DNA of 64,000 bases from Alphaproteobacteria bacterium (GCA_016861165.1 BOKV01000002.1:1-64000); one strand, 5' to 3'; numbered from the stretch's first letter, positions 54,001-62,491 are shown. The notes: generated from the sequence alone by a model not told the origin. Numbers and translations are program-made.

Positions 54001-54492
54001 GACGGGGAAGCCGATTTCGGCCGCCATCCGCCTGACCTCGGCGAGGTCGTCCGGCAGCGGCCCCGTCGCCGGAACGACCGGCACGCCGACCTCCAGCGCC
54101 AGATTGCGCGCCGCCACCTTGTTGCCGAGCCGGCGCATGGTTTCGGGGCCGGGACCGATGAAGGTGAGGCCGGCCTCGGCGCAGGCCTCGGCGAATTCGG
54201 GGCTTTCCGACAGCAGGCCGTAGCCCGGGTGGATGGCGTCGGCGCCGGAGAGCCGGGCGACGCGGATGATCTCGGGGATCGACAGATAGGCCTCGATCGG
54301 TCCCATGTCGCGATCGAGATGCGGGCCACGACCGACCTGATAGGACTCGTCCGCCTTGAACCGGTGCAGCGAATACTTGTCCTCCTCGGCCCAGATCGCC
54401 ACCGTCTGCATGCCGAGCTCGTTGGCCGCGCGGAATACGCGGATGGCGATCTCCGAGCGGTTGGCGACGAGCAGCTTGCGGATGGCTGGCAT
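51028..54492 (-). CDS. pyc: Pyruvate carboxylase
   Basis: An 1154-residue single-chain enzyme carboxylating pyruvate to oxaloacetate. N-terminal biotin carboxylase (residues about 1-450; VMLKASWGGGGRGMRAIG and FFIEVNPRIQVEHTVTEEV-like stretch), carboxyltransferase TIM barrel (about 530-800; TTMRDGHQSLLATRMRT, HTHDTSGIAAATVL), PYC/OADA region and the C-terminal biotinyl domain with EAMKMETAIHA near 1119. Anaplerotic; it balances acetyl-CoA use by phaAB and accA. 190 bases separate its start from phaR, which is divergent. Confidence 0.98.
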   Translation of the reverse strand: MPAIRKLLVANRSEIAIRVFRAANELGMQTVAIWAEEDKYSLHRFKADESYQVGRGPHLDRDMGPIEAYLSIPEIIRVARLSGADAIHPGYGLLSESPEFAEACAEAGLTFIGPGPETMRRLGNKVAARNLALEVGVPVVPATGPLPDDLAEVRRMAAEIGFPVMLKASWGGGGRGMRAIGVQGDIAREVTEARREAKAAFGKDEVYLEKLIERARHVEVQVLGDAHGNVVHLFERDCSIQRRNQKVVERAPAPYLSADRREELCGHALKIARATSYVGAGTVEFLMDADTGAFYFIEVNPRIQVEHTVTEEVTGIDIVKAQIHIAEGKAIGTPESGVPVQANIRLNGHALQCRITTEDPEQNFIPDYGRITAYRGATGFGIRLDGGTAYSGAVITRFYDPLLEKVTAWAPTPDEAIARMDRALREFRIRGVATNLTFLEAIIGHPRFRDGSYSTRFIDTTPELFAQVRRRDRATKLLTYLADVTVNGHPEARGRARPKADAAPPVVPWIDAAPPSGSKQKLDQLGPEKFARWIREQVPVLVTDTTMRDGHQSLLATRMRTFDIARIAGTYARALPRLLSLECWGGATFDVAMRFLTEDPWERLARVREAAPNILLQMLLRGANGVGYTNYPDNVVRHFVHQAAEGGIDLFRVFDCLNWVENMRVAMDAVRETGRLCEAAICYTGDILDPARPKYGLDYYVGLTRELERAGAHIIAIKDMAGLLKPTGARVLFRALRQATDLPIHFHTHDTSGIAAATVLAAVEAGVDAVDAAMDALSGNTSQPCLGSIVEALKGSERDPGLDPEWIRRISFYWEAVRNQYAAFESDLKGPASEVYLHEMPGGQFTNLKEQARSLGLETRWHEVARAYHDANLMFGDIVKVTPSSKVVGDMALMMVSQELTVADVENPDKDIAFPDSVVSMLRGDLGQPPGGWPRGLQKKALKGDKSYTVRPGALLAQADLGAMRKELEGKLGRKAGEREFASWLMYPKVFTDFAAAAETYGPVSVLPTPVYFYGLEAEQEVFVDIEQGKTLVIRCLAIGETREDGMVTVFYELNGQPRRVKVPDRAHGAAAGRQRRKAEAGNEAHVGAPMPGVISGLAVAAGQAVKAGDVLVSIEAMKMETAIHAERDGTIAEVLVKAGDQIDAKDLLVVYAG

Positions 54493-54682
54493 GGCGGAAG
54501 CGGTCCGTGGCGACGGCGATTTTGCACCGCAACATCTATCGCGTGAAGCGCCGGCGAATGCAAGCTGGGCGCGGCCCGCGGGCCGCTCGCGGGCGGTCGG
54601 GGCAGCCTCGGGCCGGCCGCTGGATTATTGCCAACGCGTCCACTATGGTGCGGGTCGGGAAGAACGGCCTCGGGATGCTGAA

Positions 54683-55255
54683 ATGTCCTCGAAAAACCAG
54701 CCGATTGTCATAAAGAAATATGCCAACCGCCGGCTCTACAATACCGGCTCCAGCACCTATGTGACGCTCGAGGATCTGGCGGTCATGGTCAAGGCCGGCG
54801 ACGAGTTCGTCGTCCAGGATGCCAAGACCGGAGAGGACATCACCCGCTCGGTGCTGGCACAGATCATCTTCGATCAGGAGGCCAAGGAGGGTCAGAGCCT
54901 GCTGCCGATCGCCTTCCTGCGTCAGCTCATCCGCTTCTACGGCGATTCCATGCAGGTGATGATCCCGAGCTATCTCGAACACTCCATGAACTCCTTCGCG
55001 CGCGAACAGGAGAAGCTGCGCGAGCAGATGAGCAAGGCCTTCGGCGGCATGGGTCAGTTCGGCATGGGCAACATGGAGGATCAGGTCCGCCGCAACATGG
55101 AGCTGTTCCAGAAGGCGATGAGCATGTTCATGCCGTTCGGACAGCCCCCCGCCGGCAACGCCGCCAGGGCCGAGCCGTCGCCGGCCTCCGACACCGACAT
55201 CAAGGCGCTGAAGGAACAGCTCGCCGAACTGCAGAAGAAGCTCGACAAGCTGTAG
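54683..55255 (+). CDS. phaR: Polyhydroxyalkanoate synthesis repressor PhaR
   Basis: A 190-residue PhaR. The N-terminal DNA-binding/PHB accumulation region reads IVIKKYANRRLYNTGSSTYV, LEDLAVMVKAGDEFVVQDAK and ITRSVLAQIIFDQE, then LLPIAFLRQLIRFYGDSMQ; the C-terminus is a helical coil. PhaR binds PHB granules and represses phasin genes until polymer accumulates. In many relatives phaR sits beside phaAB; here it is 6.5 kb away, behind ispG, the MFS gene and pyc. Confidence 0.95.
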   Translation: MSSKNQPIVIKKYANRRLYNTGSSTYVTLEDLAVMVKAGDEFVVQDAKTGEDITRSVLAQIIFDQEAKEGQSLLPIAFLRQLIRFYGDSMQVMIPSYLEHSMNSFAREQEKLREQMSKAFGGMGQFGMGNMEDQVRRNMELFQKAMSMFMPFGQPPAGNAARAEPSPASDTDIKALKEQLAELQKKLDKL

Positions 55256-55258
55256 GGG

Positions 55259-56983
55259 CTATCCCGCCGCCCGCAGCGCGCCTGCCGGCCCGGTTCGGGC
55301 GACCCGCCATGAGGGCTGCGTCGTCGCCGTGCCGAACAGATGGCCCTGCAGGTAGTCGACGCCCCATTCGGCCAGCAGCCGCGCCGTCGCCTTGTCCTCG
55401 ATCCACTCGACCACGATGCGGGCGCCGAACGCGCCGGCGATCGCCAGCAGGCTCTTGACGAAGACCTGGTTGGCACGGTCCTCGGCGATGCCGCCGGCGA
55501 AGCTGCCGTCGATCTTGATGATGTCGACCGGCAGCGCCTTGAGGTTGGCGAACGAGGTGAAGCCGGCGCCGAAATCGTCGACGGCGACGCGGCAGCCGAG
55601 GCTGTGCACGATGGCAACGAACTTGGCCGCCTCGGCGAGGTCACCGGCCGCGTGCGACTCGGTGATCTCGACGATGAGCCGACCGCCGGCGCCGGGGATC
55701 GCGTTCAGCCCGCTCGCCAGCTTCGACAGCCAGAACGGGTCCTGCGCCGTCTCGTTGGAGACGTTGAGCGACAGGCTGATGCGTGGATGCTGCGCCAGCG
55801 TCTTCAATGTCAGCTCGAGGGCGACATGGTCGACGGCGCCGATGAAGCCCAGCTTGTGGGCCACCGAGACGATGCTGGCGCCGCTTCGGGCGAGGTCGGT
55901 TTCACCCGCCATGCGCACCAGACATTCGTGGAAGGCGATCGCGCCGCTCGCCGCCTCCACCACCGGCTGGAAGGCCAGCGTGATGGCGCCTGTCCGGCAC
56001 GCATCGGCCACCCGCGCGGCAAAGGCCGCTTCCTCCGCCTTGGCCGCGCGCGCCACGGCGTCGGGCTCATGCACATGGATGCGGTAGCCGTTCTCGCGGC
56101 GCGCCGTCTTGCAGGCGGCGCTCGCCACCGATACCGCCTCGCGCACGGAAGCGGCATGGCGCGGCAGCAGGCAGGCGCCGACCGAGGCGCTGACGGTCAC
56201 CGGGCCGGCCTCGGTCTCGACCATCCCGCCCTGCAGCGTGTCGAGGAAGCGGCGCGCCGCCGTGTGCATTTCCGGCCCCGAGCATTGGCGCAGGATGACG
56301 CCGAACTTGGCGCCGGAAAAGCGCGCCACCAGATCGTCGCCGCGCGCCTTGGCGGCGATGCGCTCGCCCGCCTTGCGGATGAGTTCGTCGCCGGCAGAAA
56401 AGCCGAGGAAGTCGTTGATGATGTCGATACGGTCGAGCCCGATGATGATCAGCGCCGCCTGCTCGTCATGCTCGTTGCAGGCCTTGAGCACCTCGCCGAG
56501 CTTCATTTCCAGAAAGCGGCGGTTGGCGATGCCGGTCAGATCGTCGAAGTCGGACTTGCGCCTGAGTTCCTCCTCGCGCTTGCGCCGCTCGGAGATGACC
56601 CGCACCACGCCTTCCGCCATTGCCGGCCGGCCGTTCTCTCCGGCCTCCCACACGCCCGTGTCCTCCAGCCAGACCGCTTCGCGCGAGGCGACATGCTGGG
56701 CGGCGATGGCGTAGACGCACTGGTAGCGGACGAGCCCTCCGGCGGGCGCGGCCTGGGCCGCCGACAGCACCTCGCCGAAGCGGCTGCGGCTGCCCTCGGC
56801 CTGGATGAGCTTCTCGAATTCGCGTCCGCTTTCGTAGGCGAGGCCGGGCGCAAGGCCGATCAGTCCGGCGAAGTTGCCGCTCCACTCGATGTGGTCGGTC
56901 GCGATGTTCCAGCGGTAGCCGGCCTGGCCGGTCAGTGCCAGCAGCCCCGTCTCGCGCCGGCGCCGGGCCGTCTCGCATTCCAT
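55259..56983 (-). CDS. PAS-like / degenerate GGDEF / EAL protein
   Basis: A 574-residue signalling protein: N-terminal PAS-like sensor (YRWNIATDHIEWSGNFAGLI), GGDEF domain (about 140-300) and EAL domain (about 325-560). The GGDEF signature is SGAKF instead of GGDEF (near residue 222), so cyclase activity is probably lost. The EAL domain reads ECL at the EAL site but keeps the later catalytic residues (LNVSNE, IVEITES, VDDFGAGFTS, IKIDGSF, VEWIED, QGHLFG), so c-di-GMP phosphodiesterase activity is likely. No transmembrane segment. Converges on phaR. Confidence 0.9.
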   Translation of the reverse strand: MECETARRRRETGLLALTGQAGYRWNIATDHIEWSGNFAGLIGLAPGLAYESGREFEKLIQAEGSRSRFGEVLSAAQAAPAGGLVRYQCVYAIAAQHVASREAVWLEDTGVWEAGENGRPAMAEGVVRVISERRKREEELRRKSDFDDLTGIANRRFLEMKLGEVLKACNEHDEQAALIIIGLDRIDIINDFLGFSAGDELIRKAGERIAAKARGDDLVARFSGAKFGVILRQCSGPEMHTAARRFLDTLQGGMVETEAGPVTVSASVGACLLPRHAASVREAVSVASAACKTARRENGYRIHVHEPDAVARAAKAEEAAFAARVADACRTGAITLAFQPVVEAASGAIAFHECLVRMAGETDLARSGASIVSVAHKLGFIGAVDHVALELTLKTLAQHPRISLSLNVSNETAQDPFWLSKLASGLNAIPGAGGRLIVEITESHAAGDLAEAAKFVAIVHSLGCRVAVDDFGAGFTSFANLKALPVDIIKIDGSFAGGIAEDRANQVFVKSLLAIAGAFGARIVVEWIEDKATARLLAEWGVDYLQGHLFGTATTQPSWRVARTGPAGALRAAG

Positions 56984-57054
56984 CTGCCGCGCTCCCCTCG
57001 TTGTTGCGGCGCGACCATGAACGAAGTTGGTTAAGAAGACGGTAACCGCTGCCG

Positions 57055-58635
57055 CTAGCAGCCGGCGGCGAAGCCGTCCTTGCGCGGGTCGGAACCGCCG
57101 CAGATGACGCCCCGCTCGTGGTCGATGCGGATGATCTGGCCGCCGCCATGCGGGCCGCCGGGACGGACGTCGAAACCGCGCGCGGCCAGTTCGGCCACGA
57201 CCTCGCTGGCAATGCCCGATTCGGCGAGCAGCGCGCCGTCGGCGTCCCAGAAGATGCGCGGATGGTCGAGCGCTTCCTGCGCGTCCATGCCGTAGTCGAG
57301 CAGGTTGACCAGAACATGCACCTGCCCGAGCGGCTGGTAGGAGCCGCCCATCACCCCGAAGCCAATCGCCGGCCGGTCGCCATCCATGGCGATGGCCGGG
57401 ATGATGGTGTGCAGTGGCCGCTTGCCCGCGTCGATGGCGTTCGGGTGGCTGGCGTCGACGACGAAGCAGGCGCCGCGGTTCTGCAGCGCGATGCCGGTGC
57501 GGTCGGTGACGATGCCCGAGCCAAAGCCCCAGTAGACCGAGTTGATGAAGGAGACCAGTCTCAGGTCGCGGTCAACGACCGTCAGGTAGATGGTGTCGGA
57601 GCCCGTCATCGGCGGCACGACGATGCGGCCGTTGCGCCGTTCGGGATCGAACTGCCGCGCCAGCCTGTCGGTGAAGGCGGGCGCCAGCAGCGCCTCGGTC
57701 GACACTGGCATGGTCGCCGGATCGGCGAGCCAGGCATTGCGCACCGCGTAGGCCAGCCGGGCAAGCTCGATCTCGCGGAAATGGCGCTCGGCCGACCATG
57801 CGTCATCGCCGAGCCCGACCCGCGCGACCAGGTTGAGCAGCATCAGCGCGGTGATGCCCTGCCCGCTCGGCGGGATCTCGCAGATGTCGAGGCCGCGATA
57901 GCGGGTGCGGATCGGCTCCACCCATTCGGCGCTTGCCGCCGCGAGATCCGCCTCCGACAGGAAGCCGCCCTTGGCCTGAACGGTCGCGGCGATGTCGGCG
58001 GCGACCGGCCCCTTGTAGAAGGCATCGGCGCCATTGCGGGCGATCGCCTCCAGCACGCCGGCGAGCGCCGGAGCCGTCATCACCTCGCCCACGGCCGGTG
58101 CATGGCCGTCGCGCAGATAGTGCTTGCGTGCGCCGGCGTCGGCCCTGAGCTTGGCTTCGAGCCCTTTCCAGTCGCGGCCGACCCGCGGCGCCACCGCGAA
58201 GCCCTCGCGGCCGTAGCGCACCGCGTCGGCAAACAGCCGCGCGAAATCCATTCGGCCGAAGCGGGCATGCAGCGTCTCCCACGCCCTGACCGCGCCGGGC
58301 ACGGTGACTGAATGGGGCGAGTGCGGCGCGATCTCGGCAAAGCCGTTGTCGACGTACCAGCCGAGGCGGGCGGCGGCCGGCGCCCTGCCCGAGCCGTTGA
58401 GCCCGTACAGCCGGCCGTCCGGCTCGCACAGCATGACGAAGCAGTCGCCGCCGATGCCGGTCATGTGCGGCTCGACCACGCACAGCGTCGCCGAGGCAGC
58501 GATCGCCGCGTCGACGGCATTGCCGCCCTCGCGCAGCACGGCCAGCGCCGTGGCGGTCGCCAGCGGGTGCGATGTCGCTGCCATCGCGCTGGTGGCATGG
58601 ACCGGCGAGCGGCCGGGCCGGTCGAAGGAACGCAT
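57055..58635 (-). CDS. Gamma-glutamyltransferase family protein
   Basis: A 526-residue Ntn-hydrolase. VLREGGNAVDAAIAASATL and EPHMTGIGGDCFVML are family signatures, and autoprocessing would occur at the Thr of GSDTIYLTVVD (near residue 345), separating large and small subunits; NSVYWGFGSG follows. No signal peptide is evident, so it may act in the cytoplasm on glutathione-like or other gamma-glutamyl compounds; some relatives act on cephalosporins or amides. The ATG at 58635 (MRSFDRPGRSP) gives the usual length. Divergent from the GlcG-like gene. Confidence 0.88.
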   Translation of the reverse strand: MRSFDRPGRSPVHATSAMAATSHPLATATALAVLREGGNAVDAAIAASATLCVVEPHMTGIGGDCFVMLCEPDGRLYGLNGSGRAPAAARLGWYVDNGFAEIAPHSPHSVTVPGAVRAWETLHARFGRMDFARLFADAVRYGREGFAVAPRVGRDWKGLEAKLRADAGARKHYLRDGHAPAVGEVMTAPALAGVLEAIARNGADAFYKGPVAADIAATVQAKGGFLSEADLAAASAEWVEPIRTRYRGLDICEIPPSGQGITALMLLNLVARVGLGDDAWSAERHFREIELARLAYAVRNAWLADPATMPVSTEALLAPAFTDRLARQFDPERRNGRIVVPPMTGSDTIYLTVVDRDLRLVSFINSVYWGFGSGIVTDRTGIALQNRGACFVVDASHPNAIDAGKRPLHTIIPAIAMDGDRPAIGFGVMGGSYQPLGQVHVLVNLLDYGMDAQEALDHPRIFWDADGALLAESGIASEVVAELAARGFDVRPGGPHGGGQIIRIDHERGVICGGSDPRKDGFAAGC

Positions 58636-58732
58636 CTGGCACTGCCCGTTTCGGTTCGCCGTTTCTTCTTGCGACAGTTCCGCCGATCGGGCAAGCAGGC
58701 GGCCGCTGCAAGCCGTCCGAGGGAGGTACCCG

Positions 58733-59167
58733 ATGGCCAGACTGTCCCTGTCGCGAGCCAACCGCGTCGTCTCGCTCATCTTTGCCGAGGCGAGGACGCG
58801 CGGCCTCAAGCCGCTTGCCGTCGTGGTGCTCGACACCGGCGGCTCGGTCAAGACTGCCCAGACCCAGGACGGCGTGCCGTTCGGCCGCTTCGAGGTCGCC
58901 GCCGGCAAGGCGCGCGGCGCGCTGTTCACGGGTTCGGCCTCGCGCACGCTGCACGCCATGGCCGGCGAGCGTCCGCATTTCCTGCAAGGGGTGGCGAGCG
59001 TGCTGGCCGGTGGCATCGTGCCGGTGCCGGGCGGGGTCACCATCCGGTCGCCGAGCGGCCAAGTCCTCGGCGCCGTCGGCGTGTCCGGCGATACGTCCGA
59101 CAATGACGAGGCCGCCGCCGCGGCCGCCATCGCCCGTGCCGGCCTCGTCGCCGGCAGCGTTGGTTAG
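58733..59167 (+). CDS. GlcG/HbpS family protein
   Basis: A 144-residue DUF336 (GlcG/HbpS) protein: LSRANRVVSLIFAEARTRGL, LAVVVLDTGGSVKTAQTQDG and the glycine-rich C-terminal segment VPGGVTIRSPSGQVLGAVGV. Members bind heme or cobalamin-like ligands or assist glycolate-type operons. GGGAGG precedes the ATG. The stop overlaps that of the convergent LysR gene by 3 bases. Confidence 0.85.
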   Translation: MARLSLSRANRVVSLIFAEARTRGLKPLAVVVLDTGGSVKTAQTQDGVPFGRFEVAAGKARGALFTGSASRTLHAMAGERPHFLQGVASVLAGGIVPVPGGVTIRSPSGQVLGAVGVSGDTSDNDEAAAAAAIARAGLVAGSVG

Positions 59168-60111
59168 GCGCGGGCCTGTCCGCCAATCCCTTGGGCAGCC
59201 AGCGTCTGGCGCAGGCGCGGGACCGCGAAGTCCAGAAAACGGCGCATCTTCAGCGGCATCTGGCCTCTGGCGACATGCACCACGTGTACCGGGGACGGCG
59301 GCAGTTCGAAATCCTGAAGAACGATCTCAAGCAGTCCGCTTTCGACAGCGGTTGCGACCTGATAGTGCAGCAATCGCGTGACCCCGGTACCCAATATGGC
59401 GGCCTCGACGGCGGCTTCCGCCGTCGTTACCGACAGCCGTGGCCGGATGGCGATGTTGGCGGCCTCGGATGCCCGGGATGCCCGGGGTGGTTGTGACAAT
59501 CGGTATCGCCAGACCGGCGACAGCCCCGGAAAGTCGAAGGAAACACATGGCATCCCGAGCAGATCGTCGGGTGTCGCGGGGCGACCGTGGCGGGCAATGC
59601 ATGCCGGGCTGGCGCAGGTGACGGTGCGCATCACGCCGATGCGGGTCGCCACCATGGCACCATCCGGAAGTTCGCCGATGCGCACGGCCATGTCCACGTG
59701 GTCCTCCACCAGGTGGAGGTTGCGATCGGCCAGGATCAGGCGGACGTTGATTTCGGGAAGCGCGGCCAGAAACGCGCTCACGACGGGCAGCACATGCAGC
59801 CGGCCGAACATGATCGGCGTCGTCAGTATCAATTCGCCTCGTGGCATCGTGAATTCGTTGGCGGCTTCTTGCTCGGCCTCCTCCACCTGATCGAGGATGC
59901 GGCGCGCCGCCGCGACATAGGTCGCGCCGGCGTCTGTCAAGGCGATCCTTCTGGTCGTGCGCGTGAGCAGGCGTGCGCCGAGATGCGCTTCGAGGTCCGA
60001 AATCTTGCGGCTGAGCGTCGCCAGCGGCACGCGCAAATCCCGGCTGGCCGCCGAGAAACTGCCCTTCCCGACCACCGCGACCAGCATCGACATGGCTTCG
60101 AGTCGATCCAT
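59164..60111 (-). CDS. LysR-family transcriptional regulator
   Basis: A 315-residue LysR regulator. The N-terminal helix-turn-helix (MSMLVAVVGKGSFSAASRDL, VPLATLSRKISDLEAHLGAR) and the effector-binding domain with VDMAVRIGELPDGAMVATRI are clear. ATG at 60111 is chosen, with GGAAGG closely upstream. It is divergent from the AhpD-like gene, whose promoter region holds an ATCAT-N12-ATGAT palindrome, so that gene is the likely target. Confidence 0.92.
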   Translation of the reverse strand: MDRLEAMSMLVAVVGKGSFSAASRDLRVPLATLSRKISDLEAHLGARLLTRTTRRIALTDAGATYVAAARRILDQVEEAEQEAANEFTMPRGELILTTPIMFGRLHVLPVVSAFLAALPEINVRLILADRNLHLVEDHVDMAVRIGELPDGAMVATRIGVMRTVTCASPACIARHGRPATPDDLLGMPCVSFDFPGLSPVWRYRLSQPPRASRASEAANIAIRPRLSVTTAEAAVEAAILGTGVTRLLHYQVATAVESGLLEIVLQDFELPPSPVHVVHVARGQMPLKMRRFLDFAVPRLRQTLAAQGIGGQARA

Positions 60112-60133
60112 GGACCTTCCATCTGGCGGAACA

Positions 60134-60155
60134 ATCATTTTCAGAAATACATGAT
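60134..60155. promoter_or_regulatory. Candidate LysR operator
   Basis: ATCAT (60134-60138) and ATGAT (60151-60155) form an AT-rich inverted repeat containing a T-N11-A arrangement typical of LysR sites, in the gap between the LysR gene and the AhpD-like gene. Confidence 0.5.
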
Positions 60156-60230
60156 TATCCCTTTGCTTGGAATGAGGCACCTTGTTCCGGACGAGCCGAT
60201 CAGGCGGCTCCAGGACGAAAGGAATGGCCC

Positions 60231-60776
60231 ATGTCCCGAATGAATGTTCCGACCCTCGATGCCGTGCCGGAAGGCTCGCGCGGCGTACTCGACGCCATTG
60301 GCAAGACGCTCGGCGCGGTGCCGAACCTGTTCCGGCTCATTGCCATCAGTCCGGCGGCACTCGCCGGCTTTGCCGCCTTGAACGGCGCGCTCGGCAAGAC
60401 GCTCGACACCAAGACCCGCGAGCGCATCGCGCTCGCGGTCGCCCAGGTCAACGGCTGCGACTACTGCCTGTCGGCTCACACCTATCTCGGTCTCAACCTG
60501 GCAAAGCTCAGCGCCGAGGAGATCGAACTCGCCCGCAAGGGAGCCTCGCGCGACGTCAAGGCCGACGTGGCGGTTCGTTTTGCGGCGCGGGTGGCCCGCG
60601 AGCGCGGCCACGTCAGCGACGCCGACATCACGGCCGTTCGTCGCGCCGGCTTCAGCGAGGCGCACATAGTCGAGATCGTCGCCCTGGTCGCCGAGAACAC
60701 GTTCACCAACTACCTGAACGAGGTCGCCAGGACCGAGATCGACTTCCCGGTCGTGCGAGCCGCCGAGGCAGCGTGA
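60231..60776 (+). CDS. AhpD-like peroxidase-related protein (carboxymuconolactone decarboxylase family)
   Basis: A 181-residue CMD-domain protein. The redox pair Cys-x2-Cys with following His is present in NGCDYCLSAHTYLGLN near residues 82-97, and the helical flanks (LDTKTRERIALAVAQV and AHIVEIVALVAENTFTNYLN) match the AhpD/uncharacterised peroxidase-related branch. Likely reduces peroxides or acts in electrophile stress. A hairpin follows, then the PNPOx-like gene, and the LysR regulator is divergent. Confidence 0.88.
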   Translation: MSRMNVPTLDAVPEGSRGVLDAIGKTLGAVPNLFRLIAISPAALAGFAALNGALGKTLDTKTRERIALAVAQVNGCDYCLSAHTYLGLNLAKLSAEEIELARKGASRDVKADVAVRFAARVARERGHVSDADITAVRRAGFSEAHIVEIVALVAENTFTNYLNEVARTEIDFPVVRAAEAA

Positions 60777-60781
60777 CATTG

Positions 60782-60810
60782 ACGGGCCGAGGTCGCACTC
60801 GGCCCGTTTC
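60782..60810 (+). terminator. Hairpin between the AhpD-like and PNPOx-like genes
   Basis: Perfect 10-base arms ACGGGCCGAG (60782-60791) and CTCGGCCCGT (60798-60807) with a 6-base loop, followed by TT and C. Strong stem but a short T-run, so it is probably a partial terminator that reduces expression of the downstream gene. Confidence 0.65.
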
Positions 60811-60831
60811 GCTCACGGAAGGAAAACGGAC

Positions 60832-61458
60832 ATGCCCTACGGGTTCCTCGACATAGCGGTGACGCCAAGCGTGCGCGCCATCCAAGCCAGAATGGGTGTC
60901 GACGGCATCTGGCGGGACTTCACGGCGGACCGGAAGTCTGACCGATTCACCCGGGCGGAGGCGGGCTTCATAGCCGACCGCGACAGCTTCTATCTGGCGA
61001 CGGTTTCAGAAACAGGCTGGCCCTATGTGCAGCACCGTGGCGGGCCGCGGGGGTTCCTCAAGCTCATCGATGACCGGACCCTCGCCTTTGCCGACTACCG
61101 CGGTAACCGACAGTATGTCAGCGCGGGCAACCTTGCAGCCAACGGGCGGGCATGCCTCATCCTGGTGGACTATCGCCGTCGCGCCCGGCTCAAGATCTAT
61201 GCGCTTGTCGAAACGCTCGGCCTAGCCGACGAGCCTGAACTGGCCGCGCAGGTCGTCGGGCCGACCCGGCAGGCGAGGACCGAGCGCATCTTCAGGCTTC
61301 GCCTGATGGCGTTCGATTGGAACTGCCCGCAACATATCGTGCCCCGCTTCAGCGATGAAGAGGTCGCCGAAATGCTTCGTCCGTTTCGCCACCGCGTGGC
61401 CGTTCTCGAGGCCGAAAACGCTGCGCTTCGCGCGCGCCTTGCCGGGGATCGCGGCTGA
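60832..61458 (+). CDS. Pyridoxamine 5'-phosphate oxidase-like FMN-binding protein
   Basis: A 208-residue split-barrel flavoprotein: FIADRDSFYLATVSETGWPY, VQHRGGPRGFLKLIDD, TLAFADYRGNRQYVSAGNL and ACLILVDYRRRARLKIY are PNPOx-like. The C-terminal helix LEAENAALRARL could mediate dimer contacts. Such proteins oxidise or reduce small quinones and related compounds. GGAAGGAAAACGGAC precedes the ATG. Probably in the LysR-controlled transcript. Confidence 0.88.
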   Translation: MPYGFLDIAVTPSVRAIQARMGVDGIWRDFTADRKSDRFTRAEAGFIADRDSFYLATVSETGWPYVQHRGGPRGFLKLIDDRTLAFADYRGNRQYVSAGNLAANGRACLILVDYRRRARLKIYALVETLGLADEPELAAQVVGPTRQARTERIFRLRLMAFDWNCPQHIVPRFSDEEVAEMLRPFRHRVAVLEAENAALRARLAGDRG

Positions 61459-61544
61459 CGCAACTTGCCCTTTCAGGGGGCAGACGCGATGCCTGAACGC
61501 GACCCGCAGGGGCAAATCGCCACCAGCAAGCGCCGCATTTGGGT

Positions 61545-62009
61545 TCAATGGGAGCCGCCGACGCTCACGTCGCGGGTGGCCGAACGGATCGACACGGCAA
61601 AGCCGGCGACCACATCGAGGAAGGTAATCGCCATCAGCACGAAGAAAACCGAATGGGCCGCCGCGCTGACCAGCAGGAATTCGACCAGATAGGCGACGAA
61701 GACGAAGGTCGACAGCAGATGATCGATGATGGTGTGGTTGGAGATGCGCGTCGCCTTGAGGATCTCGAAGAACAGCAGGAACAGGCCGAGGACGATCATC
61801 AGGTCGCCGAGATTCATCGACCAGGTGGCGCCCGATATCATGCCGAGTTCCATCACAACCGTCTCCCACGGGTCCTCCGATTCGGTCGCCACCAGCCGCA
61901 GCGCGACCAGGTTGTAGGCGATGAACGGGACGATGAGCAGGGGAACGTTGGTCAGTGCGCGCATGGTCTTGCTGCCGGTCTGCCACCTCTGTTGATCATG
62001 CTTGGCCAT
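61545..62009 (-). CDS. Conserved small membrane protein
   Basis: A 154-residue protein with about four hydrophobic helices (LTNVPLLIVPFIAYNLVALR, LGDLMIVLGLFLLFFEILK, LLSTFVFVAYLVEFLLVSA and VFFVLMAITFLDVVAGFA). I recognise it as a conserved alphaproteobacterial membrane protein without known function. The ATG at 62009 is used; another at 61964 would also leave all helices. The rpmF gene lies upstream on the same strand, separated by a terminator. Confidence 0.78.
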   Translation of the reverse strand: MAKHDQQRWQTGSKTMRALTNVPLLIVPFIAYNLVALRLVATESEDPWETVVMELGMISGATWSMNLGDLMIVLGLFLLFFEILKATRISNHTIIDHLLSTFVFVAYLVEFLLVSAAAHSVFFVLMAITFLDVVAGFAVSIRSATRDVSVGGSH

Positions 62010-62081
62010 CGATTATGGCAAGAATGGCGTCCTGTCCATCCCGTCCGCCACCTGTGAGCCGCCACACCCGCCCAAAGCAAA

Positions 62082-62103
62082 GGGCCGGCGCAGACGCCGG
62101 CCC
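62082..62103 (-). terminator. Intrinsic terminator after rpmF
   Basis: Arms GGGCCGGCG (62082-62090) and CGCCGGCCC (62095-62103) with a 4-base loop. On the minus strand the stem is followed by TTTGCTTT, a fair T-rich tail, about 33 bases after the rpmF stop. Confidence 0.82.
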
Positions 62104-62135
62104 TGGCAACAACCGATCGCGCGGGTAGCGGCCGG

Positions 62136-62321
62136 TCAAACCGACTGCTTGGGCTCGAGGACTTGGCGCCCGCGATACATGCCGGTCTTCAGGTCGATAT
62201 GGTGCGGGCGGCGCAGTTCGCCCGAATCCTTGTCCTCGACATAGGCCGGCTGCTTCAGCGCGTCGGCCGAACGGCGCATGCCGCGCTTGGACGGCGTCGT
62301 CTTTCGCTTCGGTACAGCCAT
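62136..62321 (-). CDS. rpmF: 50S ribosomal protein L32
   Basis: A 61-residue L32 beginning [20 protein letters not shown] and containing the conserved [18 protein letters not shown]. The protein is small, so its reading frame is easily merged with upstream sequence; the ATG at 62321 and the invariant AVPKRKTTP sequence fix the start. Its terminator lies at 62082-62103. Confidence 0.97.
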   Translation of the reverse strand: MAVPKRKTTPSKRGMRRSADALKQPAYVEDKDSGELRRPHHIDLKTGMYRGRQVLEPKQSV

Positions 62322-62491
62322 GATGCTACTCCAGATCGTCGTGATGCGTTCCGGCTGCCGGCGTTCGCCCGGCGCGGAAATGGCGCGGCCGGCCTCGTTG
62401 GGCCGGCGTTCAGGCGCTGGCATATACAGGCTCGCGCCGGCTTTGACCAGTGCGTGCGGCGCTTTTTCGCGGACCCGCCGGCGTCCGCTCA

